In this document: in pieces, positions 50,034-57,117 of the stretch | How the letters are laid out: every line of letters begins with the position of its first letter | Position numbering within the stretch: the stretch's first letter is position 1 | Assembly (NCBI GenBank): GCA_949082785.1 | Contig: CARVLU010000002.1 | Location: forward strand, 1-64,000 | From: an uncultured Alphaproteobacteria bacterium | GTDB taxonomy: Bacteria; Pseudomonadota; Alphaproteobacteria; Rs-D84 | DNA: 64,000 nt | Direction: 5' to 3' | Notes under the pieces: generated by a model | The model's database searches: none | Told to the model about the DNA's origin: nothing | The model's input: the letters and a program-made list of their open reading frames with translations, nothing else | Translations under genes and position numbers: made by a program

Positions 50034-50173
50034 TTTACTGGATTGCTTCGCCCATCACCCACGCAAACACATGTTTGCGTGGGGCCCGATTACGCTCGCA
50101 ATGACAACGGGGGGCTGGCACTGTATCTCCTTTGTCATTGCGAGCCACGTCAGTGGCGTGGCAATCCAGTAAA
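50034..50173. repeat. MITE-like palindromic repeat
   Basis: A 140-base element with perfect 13-base ends (TTTACTGGATTGC / GCAATCCAGTAAA). Nested inside are CCACGCAAAC/GTTTGCGTGG (50059-50082), CTCGCAATGACA (50095-50106) with TGTCATTGCGAG (50133-50144), and CCACG/CGTGG near the end. The phrase TCATTGCGAG...GCAATCCAG is a dispersed repeat I recall from many bacterial genomes. It holds no gene. Confidence 0.75.
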
Positions 50174-50203
50174 TTAACCCATACACCAATAAATTTAAAT
50201 CCC

Positions 50204-50232
50204 TTGAACATTCGCGCGGGATGCGATATAAT
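50204..50232 (+). promoter_or_regulatory. Promoter of leader RNA copy 1
   Basis: TTGAAC (50204-50209), 17 bases, TATAAT (50227-50232). Confidence 0.75.
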
Positions 50233-50238
50233 TCACAC

Positions 50239-50411
50239 GCATTGGGTAACCGGTGTAGGGTATCAAAGCCCTTTGAGACGGTCAGGGATGACCTTAAACA
50301 ATCTCCAACTTTCATTGGTTGGGGGGCTGTGAATATATTGAATAAACAGCACTATTGTCTCAATAGCTTTGAACCTCCAACCGCCCACAAAATGTGCGGC
50401 GGTGTTTTTTA
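50239..50411 (+). ncRNA. Switch-like leader RNA, copy 1
   Basis: Arm 1 CTCCAAC (50303-50309) and arm 3 CCTCCAACC (50374-50382) can each pair with arm 2 GGTTGGGGG (50317-50325). Between arms 2 and 3 are hairpin GCTGT/ACAGC (50326-50350), with the conserved loop GAATATATTGAATAA, and hairpin CTATTG/CAATAG (50352-50366). An upstream hairpin GGTC-AGGGAT-GACC (50280-50293) has the same loop as the multibranch RNA. It ends in a terminator. A GTG at 50329 could start a short peptide. The XRE-like gene begins 24 bases after the T tract. Confidence 0.7.
50380..50410 (+). terminator. Terminator of leader RNA copy 1
   Basis: ACCGCCCACA, loop, TGTGCGGCGGT (one bulge), then TTTTTT. Its first bases are also part of arm 3, so terminator and arm 2-arm 3 pairing may compete. 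Confidence 0.7.
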
Positions 50412-50434
50412 TAAAAACCAAGGGAGTTTAAACT

Positions 50435-50662
50435 ATGGCAAAATTATTAATCGACGCAAATTACTATGGCAATATCATACGCTGTGCGCGACAGCATCTG
50501 CACATCGGTGTGGCCGATGCCGCGGCGTTATTGAAAATGAGCAAGAAAGATTACAAAAAATGCGAACGTGGTCGGGATTTGTTTAATGAATCCATCATGC
50601 GCCGCTTTTTCCACGGGGCATTTGCAATGTTGGTGATAAAGCGCGGCCGGAATAATTTATAA
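50435..50662 (+). CDS. Small XRE-like helix-turn-helix protein
   Basis: 75 residues; the ATG has a GGGAG site. RCARQHLHIGVADAAALLKM followed by SKKDYKKCERGRDLFNESIM fits a minimal XRE-type HTH (helix, turn, recognition helix, ErG-like turn). It is probably a DNA-binding regulator, though the sequence is too short for certainty. Transcription from the upstream promoter would have to pass the leader RNA terminator, so the gene may be attenuation-controlled. Confidence 0.6.
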   Translation: MAKLLIDANYYGNIIRCARQHLHIGVADAAALLKMSKKDYKKCERGRDLFNESIMRRFFHGAFAMLVIKRGRNNL

Positions 50663-50764
50663 CCCGCACCCATATCCCTGGGACGCATTCCACACGACAC
50701 CGGTTCGCCGGTGTTTTTTTATCGGCGCAATGATATCCCACGGCCGCACAATCGGTAAATAAAT

Positions 50765-50793
50765 TTGCAAGCCGGCATTATACCCTGTACAAT
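50765..50793 (+). promoter_or_regulatory. Promoter of leader RNA copy 2
   Basis: TTGCAA (50765-50770), 17 bases, TACAAT (50788-50793). Confidence 0.7.
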
Positions 50794-50799
50794 AATTAT

Positions 50800-50967
50800 T
50801 GTGGTGGCGGGTTTGCCATCGCGGGGCAGCCTCCTTCAAACGCGCTTTGCATTTGCAAAATGAAATCTCGACCAATGGTTGGAGATGTCGTGAATATATT
50901 GAATAACGACACCATATCTTACTGTGGCTTCTAATCTCCAACCACCAGAATTTTCTGGTGTTTTTTT
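50800..50967 (+). ncRNA. Switch-like leader RNA, copy 2
   Basis: Arm 1 ATCTCGACC (50865-50873), arm 2 GGTTGGAGAT (50877-50886), arm 3 ATCTCCAACC (50934-50943). The conserved hairpin is GTCGT/ACGAC (50887-50910) with loop GAATATATTGAATA; the second hairpin is CCATA/TGTGG (50912-50927). The terminator CACCAGA/TCTGGTG with TTTTTTT ends it. The GTG at 50890, with GGAG six bases before, would encode a 14-residue peptide. No gene follows before copy 3. Confidence 0.72.
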
Positions 50968-51012
50968 ATCGGGCGCAATGATATCCCGCGGCCGCACAAT
51001 CGGTAAATAAAT

Positions 51013-51041
51013 TTGCAAACCGGGATTATGTCCTGTATAAT
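51013..51041 (+). promoter_or_regulatory. Promoter of leader RNA copy 3
   Basis: TTGCAA (51013-51018), 17 bases, TATAAT (51036-51041). Confidence 0.75.
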
Positions 51042-51047
51042 AATTAC

Positions 51048-51224
51048 TGTGGTGGCGGGTTTGCCACCGCGGGGCTGACTACCCCTTCAAACGCGCTTTG
51101 CATATGCAAAGTGAAAAATACTCCAACCCGTGGTTGGGGGACTGTGAATATATTGAATAAACAGTGCTATACGTTTGATAGTAGTCAACCCCCAACCACC
51201 AGAATTTTTCCGGTGGTTTTGTTT
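51048..51224 (+). ncRNA. Switch-like leader RNA, copy 3
   Basis: Arm 1 CTCCAACC (51121-51128), arm 2 GGTTGGGGG (51132-51140), arm 3 CCCCCAACC (51189-51197). The conserved hairpin is ACTGT/ACAGT (51141-51165) with loop GAATATATTGAATAA; the second is CTAT/ATAG (51167-51181). The terminator AACCACC/GGTGGTT (51194-51218) shares AACC with arm 3, so the two folds exclude each other. An upstream stem CTTTGCA/TGCAAAG lies at 51097-51111. A 50-residue gene starts 20 bases downstream. Confidence 0.72.
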
Positions 51225-51243
51225 ATCTGAAAATGGGACCGTC

Positions 51244-51396
51244 ATGACAAAGAAACAAAAACAACCAACACGTGCGGAACTGGCCAAACACATCGTTGAT
51301 ACGTATCTGCAATTAAAATCGACCCTGTATATTTTGGAACCAATTGCGCGCGCAGAACTGGACCGTATCTGCGACCTGCGACGTCGCGGCATTTAA
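51244..51396 (+). CDS. Tiny unknown protein after leader RNA copy 3
   Basis: 50 residues, start at 51244 after a GGGAC site. Basic N-terminus (TKKQKQPTRAELAKHIVDTY) and a helical, charged remainder (AELDRICDLRRRG). Not recognised; it could be a small regulator or a remnant. Like the XRE-like gene, it sits just beyond a leader RNA terminator. Confidence 0.5.
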   Translation: MTKKQKQPTRAELAKHIVDTYLQLKSTLYILEPIARAELDRICDLRRRGI

Positions 51397-51443
51397 TGCG
51401 GCGGGAAAAATTTGACCCGAAATTATATTGCCCGAACGTCCAC

Positions 51444-51472
51444 AAAAAAATCCCCCATTCGGGGGATTTTTC
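51444..51472. terminator. Terminator between the tiny gene and dnaN
   Basis: ATCCCCC (51450-51456), loop ATTC, GGGGGAT (51461-51467), with A and T runs on both sides, so it works in both directions. Confidence 0.8.
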
Positions 51473-52591
51473 TTACATGCGCATCGGCATTAATACAAAC
51501 AGTGCATCCGTTTTTGCATCCGTCGATTTGATAATCGTCGGCGACAACGGGTCCTGCATTTCCATTTGGAATTTGTCACCTTCGACCTGGCCGGCGACAT
51601 CCAACAAGAATTTAACGTTGAACACAACCGTGAACGAACTGTCGCCATTGTATTCGATGTCCAATTCCTGGGTCGCGGTACCGGCATCGGGGCTGGACGC
51701 GTTGACAACCAATTTATTCATGGAATATGTCAATTGAACCGATTTTGTTTTATCCACACTGGCAACCGATACCAGGTCAACCGCATTCACAAACTGTTTA
51801 CGGTCCAAAACGGCGATTTTATCGTTCCCCTTGGGGATGACAACACGGTAATTCGGATATTGGGCATCGACCAATTTGCTGGTCAATGTGGCACTGCCAA
51901 CGGTAAAGCGTGCCTTGGTATCCGACAATTCGACCATAACATCATCGACGGTCGCATCTTCCAACAATTTGGACAATTCACCAATCACGCGGCGCGGCAA
52001 AATAACGGCCGGCATTTCTTCGCTGCCCGCGGGGGCCGGCATCGCGCACAGCGCCATACGCTGGGCGTCGGTCGCAACGGCGGTCAACATTTTTTCTTTG
52101 CCGTCTTCGGAAATATGGAAATAAATCCCCCCCAAATGATAACGCACGTCGTCGGTCGGGATGGCAAATTTTGTCTGGTTAATCAGATGCGCCAAATCGC
52201 CCGTTGTCATCTGGAATTTCGTGGTCAGATTCGCACCCGCCATCGCCGGGAAATTTTCCGCCGGCAGTGTCGGCAAACGGAATACCGCGCGGCCACTGGA
52301 CACGACCAACTGGTCCCCGGATTGTTTAAAATTGATTTCGGCATCATCGGGCAATTTGCGCACGATATCGTACAGCATCTGCACAGGAACCGTCGTTTTG
52401 CCGCCCAGCGTGATATCCGCGGCGACATGTTCCACCAATTCCAAATCGACGTTCGTCGCGGACAAAACCAAGTCATCGGCGACTTCTAACTTCACATTCA
52501 TCAAGATTGGCAGGGTTGCACGCTTTTCCACAATGGATTGCATGTGGCCCAGCGCACGAATCAAAACCTGACGAAATACTGAAAATTCCAT
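51473..52591 (-). CDS. dnaN: DNA polymerase III sliding clamp (beta)
   Basis: 372 residues, the ring-shaped processivity factor with three domains. Motifs: EFSVFRQVLIRALGHMQSIV, SATNVDLELVE, SSGRAVFRLPTLPAENFP, VATDAQRMALC, KLVDAQYPNYRVVIPKGND and the end DALFVLMPMRM. dnaA, recF and gyrB, its usual neighbours, are absent. A CAGGAG site precedes the ATG. Confidence 0.98.
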   Translation of the reverse strand: MEFSVFRQVLIRALGHMQSIVEKRATLPILMNVKLEVADDLVLSATNVDLELVEHVAADITLGGKTTVPVQMLYDIVRKLPDDAEINFKQSGDQLVVSSGRAVFRLPTLPAENFPAMAGANLTTKFQMTTGDLAHLINQTKFAIPTDDVRYHLGGIYFHISEDGKEKMLTAVATDAQRMALCAMPAPAGSEEMPAVILPRRVIGELSKLLEDATVDDVMVELSDTKARFTVGSATLTSKLVDAQYPNYRVVIPKGNDKIAVLDRKQFVNAVDLVSVASVDKTKSVQLTYSMNKLVVNASSPDAGTATQELDIEYNGDSSFTVVFNVKFLLDVAGQVEGDKFQMEMQDPLSPTIIKSTDAKTDALFVLMPMRM

Positions 52592-52705
52592 AATTTGCTC
52601 CTGTTAATCTATATACGGCCTACATCCTTTGACGTCACTTTATCAAAAAATGCCGATTCGGTGCAAGACCAAAAGAAATCATTCCTGGCGCGAATTTATA
52701 ACACA

Positions 52706-52731
52706 ATAAAAAACGCCCCGTTCGGGGCGCG
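52706..52731 (-). terminator. Terminator of the diadenylate cyclase gene
   Basis: CGCCCCG, loop TT, CGGGGCG, followed on the minus strand by six T. Confidence 0.8.
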
Positions 52732-52733
52732 GG

Positions 52734-53492
52734 TTATTTATTCATAACCGATTCCAGTTTTTTCTTTAATTTTTTAATGTCATCGTATTTTTTAATGTTG
52801 CCCTTTTCCGCGATGGAAATGTCGCCGCTTTCTTCGGATACGACCAAAACGGTGGCGCTGGACGTTTCCGACATCCCCAGCGCCGCGCGATGACGCGTCC
52901 CGTATTTCCAATTCAGATTGTTTTGCGACAACGGCAAAATCCCGCCGGCATACGCAATGCGGCCGTTTTCGATAATCACCGCCCCGTCATGCAAAGGTGT
53001 TTTATTAAAGAAAATCGTCAACAGCAATTCGCTGGAAATGCGGGCATCGATGGCGACGCCTTTTTTTTCAATGGCGTTTTCGTCCAGGCTGTCGGGGAAT
53101 ACAATCAATGCGCCGGTGTGTTTGGCCGACATATATTCAACCGCGGCCACAATTTCATCCACCGCACGCGTGTCACGCGGCACAATCCCACCGCGGCGGA
53201 AAATGCGGCGCCATGCCTGGGGGTTGCCCATCAATGCCAAGAATTTACGCAATTCCGGCTGGAATATCACAATCAGCCCCAACGACAGGAACAATGCCGT
53301 CCAATGCAAAAATCCGCCCAGCAAATCCAAATGCAGCCCCGACAACACAAAGCTGACCACCCACAACATCGCCAGCCCCAACAACCCGCGCACCAGTTTT
53401 TCTGATGATGTGTTCTGGATAAAGCCGCGATAAAACACCAAAGACAACGCGATAATAATTGCGATTTGAATCAGGGCACTCCAATTAAACAT
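52734..53492 (-). CDS. cdaA: Diadenylate cyclase (CdaA/DisA_N type)
   Basis: 252 residues, makes cyclic di-AMP from ATP. Three N-terminal membrane helices (residues ~1-75) precede the DAC domain, which has both catalytic signatures: NKTPLHDGAVII (DGA) and YGTRHRAALGMSE (RHR). Layout and length match CdaA/YbbP. The usual CdaA partner YbbR and glmM are not adjacent. The gene follows an AsmA-family gene by ~20 bases on the same strand. C-di-AMP enzymes are uncommon in alphaproteobacteria as far as I know. Potassium and osmotic control are the usual outputs, inferred only from the family. Confidence 0.92.
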   Translation of the reverse strand: MFNWSALIQIAIIIALSLVFYRGFIQNTSSEKLVRGLLGLAMLWVVSFVLSGLHLDLLGGFLHWTALFLSLGLIVIFQPELRKFLALMGNPQAWRRIFRRGGIVPRDTRAVDEIVAAVEYMSAKHTGALIVFPDSLDENAIEKKGVAIDARISSELLLTIFFNKTPLHDGAVIIENGRIAYAGGILPLSQNNLNWKYGTRHRAALGMSETSSATVLVVSEESGDISIAEKGNIKKYDDIKKLKKKLESVMNK

Positions 53493-53513
53493 AATATTGT
53501 TTCCTTTTTTTCC

Positions 53514-55622
53514 TTATTCCTTGTTCTTTAAAACACTGGTGACCAGTTCGGCCATCGGCGCATCCAGCCACGCCGGGTCCCCGCGGCGCGCCGGCGCCCC
53601 CTTGGTCATGGCGGTACGGCACGGATGATCATCGGCCAGCCAATTTTCAATCAAATCGCCCGCCAGCAATCCAACCCCCGCGCCCGCGACCAATCCAATT
53701 CCCCCCGTCAGTGGCGCCAACAATAACCCCAGTCCCGTTGCGGATGCAACCTTGCCGGCGACGGCGGCGCCGCTTATTTTTATATCAGGTTCGGCCAAAT
53801 TTCCAGTAATTTCGACAGCGTTCACAACATTTCCCGTCAGCGACAGCTTTAACCCGCGCACCGGCACCGTCGCCAACGACAACCGCATCGTTTCCGCCCC
53901 CAGATTGATATTGCCCGCCAATTGAATATTGATGGCGTTTGTTTCCGCGGCGACGCCCCGCTGGGTTTCAATAACCCCGTCGCGCAGTTTGACGTTGACC
54001 GCGGCACATGAAATTTTAATCTGGTCGTATTTCTTTTCCGAACGAAACAAATCCTGGATGCTGTGACGCAGACTGGTTAAAAAATCCGACCCGTACATAT
54101 ATGCGACCAGTGCCGAATGCGCATAACCCGGCGCCACGGAATAGATATAAACCGGCCCCGTCACCGTTTGCATCAATTCAGACAGCGTCGCCCCCCGCCC
54201 CGTCAGATAAAATTCGATATTAACCGGCAATTCAGAAATCAGGTCATTGGCATTCACCTGGCGCAGGATTTCCCCCACATAGATGCGTTCGCCGATGCCG
54301 GCCGCCTGGACGTTCAGGGTGCCGTCCGGTTCAATGCCGACGCGCGCACCGATTTCAATGTCGCCGTCCCCCATCATCACGTCGCCGTCAATGCGCGCAT
54401 CCCCATCGCGCAGACGCGCCGACAAATCGATGTTCGCAATGCTTAAATCGCGATAGACAATTAATTCTTCGACATCCAGATGCAAATCCAAATTGTATCC
54501 CAAAAACCAATCGCCATACAGGGGGATATCATGAAACACGTTCAATGGTCGGTTCGGCCGGCGCCATTTGCGCCCCGTGTTGTACAATCCCGGGAACATT
54601 TCCATCAGATTAATCCGCTTGGCCCGCAAATCCAGGGTGATGTCGGGAACCTTTTTCGACCAGTTTATACTGCCCGATATCTGTAATTCACTGCCCCGGA
54701 CAACGACCGACGATTGGCGCAGGGTTAATTTGCGCCAGTCATATCCGCCCGCAATATTAACGCGCAGCGCCGGCATATCCGCCCAGTCCAGATTCAGGAT
54801 TTCCCCCAATGCCGCGACATCCGGGATATCCCCACGGATGATAAAATCGATGGGGGCTTTGCTGGTACCTTCCAGTGCGATATCGGCAATCAATGCGTCG
54901 CCGCCGGTCGAAAACGCCACGCGCATGGGATAAATCTTGCGCTGGGGGTTGTATTCGGAATACGACACGATAAACGGAAAGACTTTCTTGTTCGATTTAA
55001 TCCACCCGCTGTATTCCCGGCCCGTTTTGCTGGGGGCATAGCTGATTTGGAAACCGGGCAACCGGTATGTCGATTCCAAAATGTGCGCGGTCAGATTGCG
55101 AACCTCTACCGCGCCCAGGCCCGGATCTTCGAACGGATATTTGGGCTGGACAAATTCTTTGGCCGGGGTGCCCGATGGGGCCGCGTCGGACGCGTCGTCC
55201 CATTTGGGATAAATTGAATATTCACCCGCCGCATTTTGTTCCAAGAAAATAGCGGCATCGTGCACCTTGACATACTGGATGGTTGGGCGGTCCCGGAACA
55301 ATGACACCAGATTTAACCGCACATCAATTCGACGCGCCGTAAATCCGTCGGGATTATGGGCCCAGGCCGCATTCGGCACGCGCACGTCATTTAATTCCAC
55401 CCGCGGCCGCAGCGAAAATTTCCACGACACACTGCCATCTATTTCAATGGGCAGCCCCGTCGCATTTCGCAGCACCGTCACCAAATCACCGCGCAGCGTT
55501 TCCAGATTCAGCTGTGACAATGCAATCACCAGCGCAACCACCAACCCCATAAAGAATACGGCGATGATGCGTGTGATGGTGAAAAAAATTCTGCGTCTGG
55601 ACGACGGTCTGATTTTATGCAT
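53514..55622 (-). CDS. AsmA-family envelope protein
   Basis: 702 residues. One N-terminal membrane helix (IIAVFFMGLVVALVIALSQL, residues ~13-35) is followed by a long periplasmic beta-rich region. AsmA N-terminal features are GLPIEIDGSVSWKFSLRPRV and ELNDVRVPNAAW; the C-terminal AsmA-like region has VYIYSVAPGYAHSALVAYMY and NIQLAGNINLGAETMRLSLA. Members span the periplasm and help carry phospholipids to the outer membrane. A Gly-rich hydrophobic stretch near residue 655 precedes an acidic/basic tail. Confidence 0.88.
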   Translation of the reverse strand: MHKIRPSSRRRIFFTITRIIAVFFMGLVVALVIALSQLNLETLRGDLVTVLRNATGLPIEIDGSVSWKFSLRPRVELNDVRVPNAAWAHNPDGFTARRIDVRLNLVSLFRDRPTIQYVKVHDAAIFLEQNAAGEYSIYPKWDDASDAAPSGTPAKEFVQPKYPFEDPGLGAVEVRNLTAHILESTYRLPGFQISYAPSKTGREYSGWIKSNKKVFPFIVSYSEYNPQRKIYPMRVAFSTGGDALIADIALEGTSKAPIDFIIRGDIPDVAALGEILNLDWADMPALRVNIAGGYDWRKLTLRQSSVVVRGSELQISGSINWSKKVPDITLDLRAKRINLMEMFPGLYNTGRKWRRPNRPLNVFHDIPLYGDWFLGYNLDLHLDVEELIVYRDLSIANIDLSARLRDGDARIDGDVMMGDGDIEIGARVGIEPDGTLNVQAAGIGERIYVGEILRQVNANDLISELPVNIEFYLTGRGATLSELMQTVTGPVYIYSVAPGYAHSALVAYMYGSDFLTSLRHSIQDLFRSEKKYDQIKISCAAVNVKLRDGVIETQRGVAAETNAINIQLAGNINLGAETMRLSLATVPVRGLKLSLTGNVVNAVEITGNLAEPDIKISGAAVAGKVASATGLGLLLAPLTGGIGLVAGAGVGLLAGDLIENWLADDHPCRTAMTKGAPARRGDPAWLDAPMAELVTSVLKNKE

Positions 55623-55632
55623 ACGCGCCCCC

Positions 55633-56592
55633 CTATGGAATCTTGAATTCCAAGAACTTTAATATCGGCGTCATAAATTCCGGCACCGTCGCGCGCAGGG
55701 TCAACATCCGGCCCGTACGGGGGTGTTGAAATGTAATCTTGTGCGCGAACAAAAACAGATGATTGGTTGACATCAGCGATGACAGCGCCGGGTCCATGCG
55801 CACCGGCGCCCCGTACAGCGTGTCCCCCACAATCGGCGCATTTAATGAACGCGCGCTGTGGATGCGCAATTGATGCGTGCGCCCCGTTTTTGGCGAATAT
55901 GATATCCAGGTTAAATCCCCGGCCACCCCCAACACATTATACTCGGTGATGGCGCGTTGGGGCCGCTGGCCGCCGTCAATACGCGCCGGGCCATCGACAA
56001 CGGCCCCCTTTATCAAATAATTGTCAATCACACCGCGTGACGGCGCAACATGCCCCGACAACAGGGCCAAATATTCCTTGTGCGCGGTTTTATCCTGGAA
56101 CGCGCGTGCCAGGTTTTGCGCCGTCATCTGATTTTTGGCGACAACCAACACGCCGCTGGTTTCGCGGTCCAGACGGTGAACCAACGATATCTTGTCATAG
56201 GGATACATGGCCGCGACCATTTTATCCACAGATTTGCGAATGCCGGTCCCACCCTGGACCGCCAAACCCGCCGGTTTGTTCAACACCACAATATCATCAT
56301 CGTCATGAATGATACATTTGCGCAATTCTTCCAAATCCGTCAGGGAAAATCGGTCGCCACCCTCGGCCTTGGGGGCGGCGGTCTGGTATGCGACGATGGT
56401 TGGCGGGATACGCACCGTATCGCCGGCCCGCAGGATTTCATTCCCGCGCACCCGTGATGAATTTACGCGAATTTGCCCCCCACGACACAGCTTGTAAAAT
56501 TCACGCTGGGGCATGCCGGGATAATGACGCAGGAACCAGCGCAACAGACGTGTGCCTTCTTCGGTTTTCGAAACGGTCATCGATTGCGCCAT
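55633..56592 (-). CDS. RluA-family rRNA pseudouridine synthase
   Basis: 319 residues. An N-terminal S4 RNA-binding domain (EFYKLCRGGQIRVNSSRVRG) precedes the catalytic domain with LVHRLDRETSGVLVVAKN, whose Asp is the nucleophile. Other motifs are VLNKPAGLAVQGG, GRTHQLRIHSARSLNAPIVG and LFLFAHKITFQHP. It modifies uridines in 23S rRNA like RluC/RluD; which sites cannot be read. It starts 10 bases after the AsmA-family gene's upstream edge. Confidence 0.94.
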   Translation of the reverse strand: MAQSMTVSKTEEGTRLLRWFLRHYPGMPQREFYKLCRGGQIRVNSSRVRGNEILRAGDTVRIPPTIVAYQTAAPKAEGGDRFSLTDLEELRKCIIHDDDDIVVLNKPAGLAVQGGTGIRKSVDKMVAAMYPYDKISLVHRLDRETSGVLVVAKNQMTAQNLARAFQDKTAHKEYLALLSGHVAPSRGVIDNYLIKGAVVDGPARIDGGQRPQRAITEYNVLGVAGDLTWISYSPKTGRTHQLRIHSARSLNAPIVGDTLYGAPVRMDPALSSLMSTNHLFLFAHKITFQHPRTGRMLTLRATVPEFMTPILKFLEFKIP

Positions 56593-56603
56593 GATGCGGC
56601 CCT

Positions 56604-57068
56604 TTATTCCCCGTATGTGATTTTAACAACGTTTTTGCCGGGCGCGGCGTTGCAATTGCCACTGGCCCCGCCCTGGCGACCGCCGGACATTTGATAACCG
56701 ACCGAATCAGACCAGGCCTTGGTCACCAGATACTGGCAATCAGATTCGTTCAATCCCGTAATGGACAAAATAAACTGACGCGAATTGGTTGGGTCAACCA
56801 ACAATTCATACGCCCCGCCGTACGGATTTTTGGGCGACATGCCAATGGCGCCGAAAATGGTCGCATTGTTGATATGGGAAAAATCGTCATATTCCCCCAG
56901 CAATTGGCGCACGCCAGTCACGATTTGAACGACTTCGTCATTGACGGTATTGCGTTTTTGGGTACGCATGGCGGTCGAAATCATGGTAATCGCCGCGACG
57001 GTAATCACCCCCATAATCGCCAACACCCCCAGCATTTCAATCATGGAACGCCCGGATTCATATCTCAT
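56604..57068 (-). CDS. Type IV pilin-like protein
   Basis: 154 residues with a class III signal: short leader MRYESG then RSMIEMLGVLAIMGVITVAA, cut after Gly6. The conserved Glu5 is present, but position +1 is Arg instead of Phe. The hydrophobic helix (residues ~8-30) is typical of pilins and pseudopilins. Two Cys (residues ~112 and 139; DCQYLV and GNCNAAPG) fit the C-terminal disulfide loop. No pilus-assembly genes are in the window. Confidence 0.85.
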   Translation of the reverse strand: MRYESGRSMIEMLGVLAIMGVITVAAITMISTAMRTQKRNTVNDEVVQIVTGVRQLLGEYDDFSHINNATIFGAIGMSPKNPYGGAYELLVDPTNSRQFILSITGLNESDCQYLVTKAWSDSVGYQMSGGRQGGASGNCNAAPGKNVVKITYGE

Positions 57069-57117
57069 GTTAATCCCCCATTTGCTATTTGTTTTTTCTT
57101 ATTCTATCATATTTGGT

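Larger units (their letters stand above)
50707..51220 (+). repeat. Tandem duplication of a ~250-base unit
   Basis: Unit 1 (about 50707-50955) and unit 2 (about 50956-51220) share long near-identical stretches, e.g. GGCCGCACAATCGGTAAATA (50742 and 50990) and GTGGTGGCGGGTTTGCCA. Each unit contains its own promoter, leader RNA and terminator. The hairpin before unit 1 (CACCGG/CCGGTG, T7) also terminates the XRE-like gene. Confidence 0.75.

Noticed and set aside
50221..50586. 121-codon frame running through leader RNA copy 1 into the XRE-like gene
   Set aside because: It overlaps the promoter, the conserved RNA hairpins and the 75-residue gene, which has a proper ribosome-binding site.
50239..51224. 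CRISPR array in the repeat-rich patch
   Set aside because: Only three long, diverged units with their own promoters and terminators; no short regular repeats or spacers and no cas genes.
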